Source: Lachnospiraceae bacterium
GTDB taxonomy: Bacteria; Bacillota; Clostridia; Lachnospirales; Lachnospiraceae
DNA: 64,000 nucleotides
Reading direction: 5' to 3'
NCBI GenBank assembly: GCA_024693135.1
Contig: JAILLN010000009.1
Span: 1 to 64,000 of the forward strand
In this document: positions 37,301-43,289 of the stretch, piece after piece
Position numbering within the stretch: position 1 is the stretch's first letter
Layout: each line of letters begins with the position of its first letter
Position numbers and translations under genes: made by a program
Notes under the pieces: model-generated
Seen by the model: the letters and a program-made list of their open reading frames with translations, nothing else
Database searches by the model: none
What the model was told of the DNA's origin: nothing

Positions 37301-37844
37301 CCAGAACAGCGGATCAGAGGAGGCATTTAAGGCTGTGGTCCGGATCTTTTATGATTCCATACAGGATAAGCATGGGGAGCTTGAAGGCAGCTTCACTTCC
37401 GGAGACTGGGAAAATTATACCATCAAGATCCATGCCCTGAAGAGCTCGGCCAGGCTTGTGGGTGCCATGGAGCTTGGCCGAGAGGCAGAGCTTCTGGAAG
37501 CGGCGGGGAAGGAAGGCAACATCTCCTATATCGAAGAGCATCATGCTTCCGTCATGGAGGATTACCTGCATTACAAGGAAGCCTTCGCAGAAGTCTTTGA
37601 GCAGGAGGCAGAAGGAGCAGAGGAAGGATCCGGGAAGCCGGAAGCAGATGAATTCTTGATGGAGAGCATTTACGAGGAGCTTCGTGATGCGGCAGAGAAT
37701 ATGGACTGCGACAGGATCGAGGCTGCCTTGCAGGAGATCGGGGAATACGCCATTCCGGCGAAGGAAAAAGATCGGTTCGCCCTTGTCTGCGAGAAGGCGG
37801 ATCTTCTCGATTATGAGGGAATGCTTCAGGCACTTGAAAAATAA
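34362..37844 (+). CDS. Hybrid sensor kinase with DegV and Hpt domains
   Basis: An 1160-residue paralogue of the protein at 22901. Membrane segments fill about 25-185. HisKA has His216, HATPase_c shows GLGLSIVKQL, and the receiver has Asp516 in AIFMDHLMPEMDG. A DegV domain spans about 610-905 (ITSSNMCDLP, IDNTEYMARKGLVS, AISSNCGPGTVG), somewhat diverged from the usual TDSTADLP start. A very acidic linker rich in EE pairs (about 910-965) leads to an Hpt domain with His1024 in HALKSSARLVG. It joins kinase, possible lipid-binding and phosphotransfer functions in one chain. Confidence 0.9.
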   Translation: MNLTEWIKSAIHAVKDPERDFSERIFLILSLASEAAMIIALIGDLCIKENPFEIAVITGTLIVVPIISLLGLHFDKLKIAIRTTVICLVFIILPALFFFGGGVKGGGVIWIIYAFIYVGLLLRGTWRNVMFSCIAVFAMICYFINYYYPWLVYRHSISKFYVDNLISLILVGVLSYIMTWSQGQLFKDENERAKKAAEKAEELTRSQNRFFSSMSHEIRTPINSILGLNELILRDEYASDDIVRDASGIQGSGKMLLSLINDILDFSKIEAGSMDIVPVDYKIGDMLSEIVNMLWLRAHDKGLSFEVSVDPDVPMVLYGDEVRIKQVIINLLNNAVKYTKEGSVELRIESREPDNESVELVISISDTGMGIKKEDIPYLFDAFKRVDEGKNRHIEGTGLGLSIVKQLVELMDGNVTVNSVYGEGTTFTVVVKQGVSDHTRVGELNIHNQQVVRRSAYESSFLAPEVRILIVDDNEMNLEVERRLLEDTDMGIDTALNGKEALEKSQKVHYDAIFMDHLMPEMDGIECLECLRNQQGGLNRNTPVIVLTANAGSENKELYNRAGFDGYLVKPVSGEAMEETLIKHISSEKIILRSVMLGNDEEIHASEGYADKVPVIITSSNMCDLPESLIRKLHIPIIPFVIKTEEGVFKDGVHMDANELIRHISAGKEAVSFPPDEAAYTDFFAEILKRTHHIIHISITTSMSEDYARASEAAKSFDNVTVINSECLSSATGILVMIACKLVQQGMQAQEIIAELEVIKHRLRCSFVIDNTEYMARKGLVSMRLHKFAESFNLHPALRIREDKAGLGGIWFGRTRRAYKKYIHSALPPDTIPESEVVFITYVDVPLETLTWIEEEIRKTAYFEHVIFQQASAAISSNCGPGTVGILYMLKSNKTYNIASFIDSEVASREDLQEEPGNEVQGSGGGTADEASPEEEEYLEEETGLEEGTYPEEDQEETEKELQEEKWYDKIKGIDAKAAIQNSGSEEAFKAVVRIFYDSIQDKHGELEGSFTSGDWENYTIKIHALKSSARLVGAMELGREAELLEAAGKEGNISYIEEHHASVMEDYLHYKEAFAEVFEQEAEGAEEGSGKPEADEFLMESIYEELRDAAENMDCDRIEAALQEIGEYAIPAKEKDRFALVCEKADLLDYEGMLQALEK

Positions 37845-37866
37845 ACAGATAAGAGAGGACAAAGAC

Positions 37867-38085
37867 ATGGATGCAGTGATCCAGGAAAAAATGGAAAAGA
37901 TCCTTAAGGGAGAGCTCAAGTATACATCCGCAAACCTTGCATTCAACATGCTGATCTCAAAAATGAAGAAAAAGCTTCAGACAGATCCCGGGAATCTGGA
38001 TGCGTGCATGAAGGAGCTGGAAGTATTTTTGGGAAAGTATCCGATTGTCGCTAAGGTAGACCTGGCAAATATCGCGGCACTTTAA
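37867..38085 (+). CDS. Small conserved-looking protein of unknown function
   Basis: I start at ATG 37867 after AGAGAGGACAAAG (72 residues); a longer frame from 37684 only overlaps the kinase gene. The product is charged, predicted mostly helical, with no membrane segment, signal peptide or double-glycine motif. It lies 22 bases after the DegV-Hpt kinase and is probably co-transcribed. I do not recognise the family. A small phosphorelay or adaptor partner is possible, but unsupported. Confidence 0.6.
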   Translation: MDAVIQEKMEKILKGELKYTSANLAFNMLISKMKKKLQTDPGNLDACMKELEVFLGKYPIVAKVDLANIAAL

Positions 38086-38148
38086 GACATAAGGAAGACC
38101 ATCCGGACATAGGGCACAGACCGGGCAGGAGATGGGCAGATAGGCAAA

Positions 38149-39672
38149 ATGGAGACGATTGTAAAGATCAATGATGCGTTAAACGGATTTGCATGGGGGA
38201 CCTTCGGCATATCCCTTCTTCTGGGTACCGGGGTGGTCTGTACATTGGCCACCGGATTTTTCCAGATCACGCATATAAGACATTGGTGGAGCAGGACCTT
38301 TGGGGTTATGCAGAAGGAAGGCCGCATTATCAACGATGCAGGCGCCCTGTCCCAGTTCCGCGCGTTCTGCACCGCACTCTGTGCTACCATTGGGACAGGA
38401 AATATCGCCGGAGTTTCTACCGCGATCTGCTTAGGGGGTCCGGGGGCAGTCCTGTGGATGTGGGTGGCGGCCTTTCTGGGAATGATGGTCAAATACTCCG
38501 AAAACGTGCTGGGACTTTACTACAGGAGGCGCAACCGGGAGGGCGCATGGTCCGGAGGGCCGATGTATTACCTGCAAGACGGGATCGGCTTTAAGAAACA
38601 CGGCAGGAGGCTTGGAAAGGTGCTGGGGGTGCTGTTTTGCGCATTCACGGTACTGGCATCCTTCGGGATCGGAAATATGGGCCAGATCAATAAGATCACG
38701 ATCAATTTCCAATCCGCCTTTTTCTCCGGCGTAGATTATGGCACATTCCTTGGATCGTCCAAAGTCAATTGGATGATCGGGGCGACTTTGATGGTGGTGG
38801 CTGCGGTCATCATCCTGGGAGGCTTCAGGCGCCTTGCCGCCGTATCGGAAAAGCTGATCCCCTTCATGTCCGTTGCATATATCCTGGGATGCCTGATCAT
38901 GATCCTGATCCATTTCCGGTCATTCCCGGCAATCGTCGCTTCGATCTTCCGGTTTGCACTGGGGCCGGATGCAGTCAAAGGAGGGGCGGCGGGAACTGCG
39001 GTACAGATTGCCTTCAATACAGTCAAGAACGGATGCAAGCGGGGAGTCTTTTCCAATGAGGCGGGCCTGGGTTCCTCTGTCATGGTCCATTCAAACAGCT
39101 GCGTGAGAGAGCCGGTGAGGCAGGGCATGTGGGGGATCGCGGAAGTATTTCTCGACACCATGGTGATCTGCACCCTGACCGCATTTGTGGTGCTTGGATC
39201 CGGAGCCGTAGATCTCAAGACCGGCCTGGTGAAGGAAGGAACCAATGACGCGACCCTTGTCGCCAAGGCCTTCGGCAATGTCCTGGGAAAGCCGGGGGAA
39301 TACTTCGTGGTCCTGGCAGTCACCCTGTTTGCTTTTACCACCGTCCTGGGCTGGTCTTATTACGGAGCCAAGGTGACGGAATATCTCCTGGGGGTCACCA
39401 TGAGCAGGATATACCGCCTTGTGTTCATCGGGCTGATCGTATTTGGCGCGGTGGTGGAATCCAACCTGGCATGGGATATATCCGATACCTTCAATGGCCT
39501 GATGATGATCCCGAACCTGATGGGGCTGATCGTGCATATCCCTTTGCTGATCAGGCTAACGCAAAACTACACGGACAGGAGGATCAAGGGAATGGACATC
39601 ACGCCGATGCTTTCCTATGATCCGGACATACAAAGAGATGCTCAGGCGGCGATTCAGAGGGGCCTGGATTAA
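38149..39672 (+). CDS. Sodium:alanine/glycine symporter (AGCS family)
   Basis: A 507-residue amino-acid carrier with about ten membrane segments. Hallmarks are LLLGTGVVCTLATGFFQI near the start, GTGNIAGVSTAICLGGPGA, ENVLGLYYRRRNREG with GGPMYYLQDG, and FSNEAGLGSS. The family imports alanine or glycine with Na+. It lies between signalling genes, with no other amino-acid metabolism nearby. Confidence 0.93.
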   Translation: METIVKINDALNGFAWGTFGISLLLGTGVVCTLATGFFQITHIRHWWSRTFGVMQKEGRIINDAGALSQFRAFCTALCATIGTGNIAGVSTAICLGGPGAVLWMWVAAFLGMMVKYSENVLGLYYRRRNREGAWSGGPMYYLQDGIGFKKHGRRLGKVLGVLFCAFTVLASFGIGNMGQINKITINFQSAFFSGVDYGTFLGSSKVNWMIGATLMVVAAVIILGGFRRLAAVSEKLIPFMSVAYILGCLIMILIHFRSFPAIVASIFRFALGPDAVKGGAAGTAVQIAFNTVKNGCKRGVFSNEAGLGSSVMVHSNSCVREPVRQGMWGIAEVFLDTMVICTLTAFVVLGSGAVDLKTGLVKEGTNDATLVAKAFGNVLGKPGEYFVVLAVTLFAFTTVLGWSYYGAKVTEYLLGVTMSRIYRLVFIGLIVFGAVVESNLAWDISDTFNGLMMIPNLMGLIVHIPLLIRLTQNYTDRRIKGMDITPMLSYDPDIQRDAQAAIQRGLD

Positions 39673-39698
39673 TCTATGATCAAGGAGGGCAGATTCAA

Positions 39699-40463
39699 AT
39701 GAGCGAAGGAAACAAGAAGATCGTCATCGTTGCGCTTCAATACAGCGTCATTGTAAAGGGCGTGGAGCGCAAGCTGATGGATGCGGGATACTGGGTGGAG
39801 ATCCTTTCGGAGAAATTCGAGACCATAAAGGACATAGCATGCACAACCGACTTGTTCCTGCTTTACCTTCCCAACGACATTTCAAATAATCTGGTCATGC
39901 TGGAGAGGCTGATCTCGATCCATGACATGATAAAGACCAGCGGGAGGAAAGAGCTGCTTGTGGGAGAAGCCAATGACCAGGGACAGCTGCGGCAGAAGAA
40001 TCAGGCTCTTGGGGAGCTGCCCTGGATCAGCAGGCCCATCGAGATGAGCGTGCTCGGTCCTGCCATAGAGGGTGTCATTTCCGGGAAAGACATCCCCGGC
40101 AGGAGGAAGAGGCTTTTGATCGTGGATGATGATCCTTCCTATGCCAAGATGATCAGGGAATGGATCAAGACGGATTTCCAGATCGACATCGTGACCGCAG
40201 GAATGCAGGCCATTACCTTTCTGCTGAAGAATGAGGTGGACCTGATCCTGCTGGACTATGAGATGCCGGTGGTGGATGGCCCTCAGGTGCTGCAGATGCT
40301 GAGGCAGGAGCCGGTGACGGAAAAGATCCCCGTGATCTTCCTTACCGGGATCGGCACGAAGGAGGCGGTAGAGCGGGTCATGGCCCTGAAGCCGGACGGA
40401 TATATCCTGAAATCCACCACACGAGATAATCTCCTGACATATCTTCACGGGAAGCTCGGCTGA
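39699..40463 (+). CDS. Atypical response regulator with two receiver-like domains
   Basis: 254 residues. The C-terminal receiver (about 135-254) has Asp186 in LILLDYEMPVVDG plus the acidic pair VDDD and Lys in YILKS. The N-terminal half (about 8-130) resembles a receiver fold but lacks the phospho-acceptor motif, so it may be a pseudo-receiver. There is no DNA-binding output. It probably works by protein contact with the kinases upstream. GGAGGGC provides the ribosome binding site. Confidence 0.85.
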   Translation: MSEGNKKIVIVALQYSVIVKGVERKLMDAGYWVEILSEKFETIKDIACTTDLFLLYLPNDISNNLVMLERLISIHDMIKTSGRKELLVGEANDQGQLRQKNQALGELPWISRPIEMSVLGPAIEGVISGKDIPGRRKRLLIVDDDPSYAKMIREWIKTDFQIDIVTAGMQAITFLLKNEVDLILLDYEMPVVDGPQVLQMLRQEPVTEKIPVIFLTGIGTKEAVERVMALKPDGYILKSTTRDNLLTYLHGKLG

Positions 40464-40790
40464 CAGCACACGGCTAAGCTCGCTCGGCGCTGTTCTGGTC
40501 TTGCGCCATCCTGGTTTTCGCAAGGTGTTCGCCTCGGGTCGCATTATCAAAGAGAAGGGGTTTGCGTGGGGCCGCATTATCAAAGTGAAAGCGTTTGCGT
40601 GGGGTCGCCGAAAAAATGATATCTGCCGGCGCTCGGTCGTTTCTAACCTCGCCCGTCGCCGCATGACAAAATTTCGCTCGGCGCTGTTCCGGTCTTGCGC
40701 CATGCCGGTTTTTCGCAGTGCGGCTGGCTGTGCGACACAAGCCCGGCCTTCGCACTCGCGAAATTTATGCGTCTCGGCCTCGGTAAGAAA
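40464..40790. repeat. Intergenic block with a 30 bp direct repeat and a 33 bp tandem repeat
   Basis: There is no convincing gene here. A 30 bp sequence at 40480-40509 recurs at 40674-40703 with one mismatch. Between them, a 33 bp unit beginning CGCATTATCAAAG is tandemly repeated at 40540-40572 and 40573-40605 with a few changes. The block directly adjoins repeat copy B and may be the distal part of the same element. Frames on both strands contain repeat-derived peptides and look spurious. Confidence 0.6.
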
Positions 40791-41112
40791 CGCCGGCATT
40801 AGGGCCTTGCAGATATCATTTTTCCCGGCTCCCCCTCCACACTGTGCATATTTGGTCCAGCCTTCGTAACGAATAAAAGAAGCATAACCCGCGAGGAGAT
40901 AATATATGGTTGAAACAGTCTTCGTTTGCTTCCGTATATTTTGCGAAGGGTGAGCCGCCTGCGGGCCTTGGTGTTTCCTAAGGAGCCTCTTACCGCGAAC
41001 ACGCGGAGATTGCCGCCTGCGTAGACTTGCAAGATCAGCCGTTATGCGAGACAACACGCTTTTCGTTGGCTCGCATGGCTGAGATTGCATAGTCGTAGCC
41101 GGCGGGAAGCTC
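40791..41112 (-). repeat. Copy B of the ~320 bp dispersed repeat, inverted
   Basis: The reverse complement of this stretch matches 1-322 at about 85% by eye. The hairpin arms (41035-41082) keep full pairing while three base pairs differ from copy A. The pair flanks the whole uronate and signalling regions in inverted orientation. It ends abruptly at 40791, where sequence diverges from what follows copy A. Confidence 0.75.
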
Positions 41113-41237
41113 CGCATTAAGTGAGCGGTGAGGCGACGTGGAAATGCAAGGCCCGCGGGCGGCGCAGACCAACCACAATGCACAGCCCGCGGGCGGCGCA
41201 TCCAAGATCAAAGAGCAGGACTCCATGTCTTCTGCAT
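41113..41237. other. Intergenic spacer with a short repeated GC-rich motif
   Basis: GCCCGCGGGCGGCGCA occurs twice (near 41152 and 41187). Nothing else is recognisable; there is no gene. It separates repeat copy B from the rimP operon promoter. Confidence 0.4.
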
Positions 41238-41266
41238 TTGACAAGAGTAGGGGAGTGTGCTATTTT
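41238..41266 (+). promoter_or_regulatory. Promoter of the rimP-nusA-infB operon
   Basis: A perfect TTGACA (41238-41243) and TATTTT (41261-41266) are separated by 17 bp. They lie about 65 bp before rimP, consistent with a strong housekeeping promoter. Confidence 0.8.
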
Positions 41267-41283
41267 ACTAAAGTGTGATGGGA

Positions 41284-41303
41284 GTGGGCTTGAAAGAGCC
41301 CAC
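41284..41303 (+). promoter_or_regulatory. Hairpin in the rimP leader
   Basis: GTGGGCT pairs with AGCCCAC around a six-base loop in the short 5' leader, followed by TTTCCTTATCTT. It looks like an attenuator or leader hairpin of the nusA operon. The T-run is interrupted, so full termination is doubtful. Confidence 0.45.
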
Positions 41304-41330
41304 TTTCCTTATCTTGACCGGGAGGGCGCT

Positions 41331-41642
41331 ATGGATAGCCAGAAAATCGCAGAAAAATTTGAGGCACTGTTGAAGCCGGTGCTTAAGCAAAACGGTCTCG
41401 AGCTGATCCGGGCCGAATATGTGAAGGAATCCGGGAACTATTACCTCAGGGGATTCATCACAAGGCCGGAGGGAGACATAAACATCAATGACTGCGCCAC
41501 CGTCAGCCGGATCATGAGCGACAAGCTGGATAAGGAGGACTTCATCCCGGACGCTTATACCATGGAGATCTGTTCCCCCGGGTTTTTGGAAAACCCGCAT
41601 ACGGATGAAATCAACTATATAGAAGAAGGAGAAGAACAATGA
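41331..41642 (+). CDS. rimP: Ribosome maturation factor RimP, lacking its C-terminal domain
   Basis: The chosen ATG follows GGGAGGGC. The product of 103 residues matches the RimP N-terminal domain (LIRAEYVKESGNYYLRGFI, DCATVSRIMSDKLDKEDFI, YTMEICSPG). RimP is normally about 150 residues with an SH3-like C-terminal domain after the SPG motif. Here only about 20 unrelated, acidic residues follow before the stop, which overlaps the nusA start by ATGA. It helps assemble the 30S subunit; whether the short form is active is unknown. Confidence 0.82.
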   Translation: MDSQKIAEKFEALLKPVLKQNGLELIRAEYVKESGNYYLRGFITRPEGDININDCATVSRIMSDKLDKEDFIPDAYTMEICSPGFLENPHTDEINYIEEGEEQ

Positions 41643-42976
41643 ACACTGAATTGATGGAGGCGCTTGATATACTGGAAAAAGAAAAGGATATCAGCCGGGA
41701 AACGCTCTTTGAGGCGATCGAGAATTCTCTGATCACTGCCTGCCGCAACAGCTTTGGAAAAGCGGAGAATATCCATGTATCCATCGATCGGGAGACCTGC
41801 GAGTATAACGTCTATGTAGAAAAGACCATCGTAGAGACTGTCGAGGACGAGAGTTCAGAGATCAGCCTGGAAAATGCCAGGTTCAAGGATCCCAATGCAA
41901 AGATCGGCGGCACCATCCGGCTTTTCGTGGATTCCAAGGAATTCGGACGGATCGCGACACAGAATGCGAAAAACGTGATCCTGCAGAAGATCCGGGAAGA
42001 GGAGCGGAATTCTGTCTATAATAAATTTGCCGGTAAGGCCAGGGAGATCATGACGGGATCCGTACAGCGGATCAACGGAAGGAATATCAGCATCAACCTG
42101 GGAAGGGCGGATGCCCTGCTGGCCGAGGGAGAGCAGGTGAGGGGCGAGTACCTGCATCCTACGGAGCGGATCAAGGTCTATATCCTTGAGGTCAAGAATA
42201 CGCCAAAGGGTCCCAGGATCCTGGTTTCCAGGACACATCCGGAGCTGGTGAGGAAGCTTTTTGAATCCGAGGTCACGGAGGTGGCTGACGGTACCGTGGA
42301 GATCAAGAGCATCGCAAGGGAGGCCGGCAGCAGGACGAAGATCGCGGTATACAGCAACAACCCGGATGTGGACGCGGTGGGCGCCTGCGTGGGTATGAAC
42401 GGCACCCGCGTCAATTCCATCGTGGATGAGCTGAAGGGAGAAAAGATCGATATCGTAAACTGGGACGAGAATGTGGCGATCTTTATCGAGAATGCCCTTT
42501 CTCCGGCGAAGGTGATCTCCGTCATCGTGGATCCGGATGAAAAAACGGCCAAGGTCGTGGTGCCCAACTTCCAGCTTTCCCTCGCCATCGGAAAAGAAGG
42601 CCAGAATGCAAGGCTTGCCGCCAAGCTGACGGGATATAAGATCGACATCAAGTCAGAGGAACAGGCAAAGAATGCTCCGGGCTTCCATATCGAGGATTAT
42701 CTGACCGATGAAGATGAGGATGAGGAGTACGTAGAAGGCTACGAGGAGTACGAAGAGGGCTATGAAGAAGGGCAGTATCCGGCAGAAGGAGCTTTGGAGG
42801 ATGAAGCCGGAATGGAAGATGGATATGAAGATGAGGAGGATGCTCCGGGAGAGGAAGAGCCGTCAGCTGACGGGATGTCCGTAGAGTGGCCGGAGGAGCC
42901 GGAAAACGAGGGCTCCGTGGTGGAATGGCCTGAGGAGATCACGAAGGACGGCGAAGATGGCACAGAAACCAAATAA
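41639..42976 (+). CDS. nusA: Transcription termination/antitermination protein NusA
   Basis: 445 residues. The N-terminal RNA-polymerase-binding domain (about 1-130) is followed by S1 and two KH domains (about 135-345), with GVNG-equivalent VGMNGTRVNSIVDEL and AIGKEGQNARLAAKLTG. The C-terminus has a long, very acidic tail (about 355-445) rich in Glu, Asp and Tyr that is not part of the core family. It overlaps rimP and the following ylxQ-like gene. Confidence 0.96.
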   Translation: MNTELMEALDILEKEKDISRETLFEAIENSLITACRNSFGKAENIHVSIDRETCEYNVYVEKTIVETVEDESSEISLENARFKDPNAKIGGTIRLFVDSKEFGRIATQNAKNVILQKIREEERNSVYNKFAGKAREIMTGSVQRINGRNISINLGRADALLAEGEQVRGEYLHPTERIKVYILEVKNTPKGPRILVSRTHPELVRKLFESEVTEVADGTVEIKSIAREAGSRTKIAVYSNNPDVDAVGACVGMNGTRVNSIVDELKGEKIDIVNWDENVAIFIENALSPAKVISVIVDPDEKTAKVVVPNFQLSLAIGKEGQNARLAAKLTGYKIDIKSEEQAKNAPGFHIEDYLTDEDEDEEYVEGYEEYEEGYEEGQYPAEGALEDEAGMEDGYEDEEDAPGEEEPSADGMSVEWPEEPENEGSVVEWPEEITKDGEDGTETK

Positions 42977-43289
42977 GGCCGAGTTCATGCTTTCCCTAGC
43001 GGCACGTGCCGGCAAGGCCGCAAGCGGGGAGACCGCAGCAGAGCATGCGATCCGCACAGGAAAGGCGTGGGTGGTCATTGTCGCAGAGGATGCATCGGAT
43101 AATACAAAGAAGAAATTCACCAATAAATGCCATTATTACGGGACGCCGGTTTATATATACAGTACGAAACAAAGGCTGGCTCATGTCATCGGCAGAGAGT
43201 TAAGATCCGTGGTTGCGGTGACGGATGAAAAGATGGCTTCGGCGGTCATAGAGAAGTTGGAGGAGATGGACGTACATGGCGAAGAGTAA
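42957..43289 (+). CDS. L7Ae/L30e-family RNA-binding protein (YlxQ-like)
   Basis: 110 residues with the L7Ae fold pattern (LSLAARAGKAASGETAAEHAIRTGKAWVVIVAEDAS, then DNTKKKFTNKC). YlxQ-like proteins bind kink-turn RNA. Its start lies 20 bases inside the end of nusA. In most Firmicutes ylxR sits between nusA and this gene; here it is absent. It overlaps infB by 14 bases. Confidence 0.88.
   Translation: MAQKPNKAEFMLSLAARAGKAASGETAAEHAIRTGKAWVVIVAEDASDNTKKKFTNKCHYYGTPVYIYSTKQRLAHVIGRELRSVVAVTDEKMASAVIEKLEEMDVHGEE

Noticed and set aside
37684-37866. Upstream extension of the 72-residue protein
   Set aside because: The extra codons overlap the kinase gene out of frame and the residues look random; ATG 37867 has a proper ribosome binding site.
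40536-40605. Possible short CRISPR array
   Set aside because: The two 33 bp units are directly adjacent with no spacers and there are no cas genes.
39882-41201. 439-codon open frame on the minus strand across the response regulator and repeat copy B
   Set aside because: It is antisense to a clear receiver gene and runs through repeats; its peptide is repeat-derived and copy A carries stops in matching frames.
41121-41330. Extended rimP start
   Set aside because: It would translate the promoter and leader hairpin; the RimP domain begins at ATG 41331.
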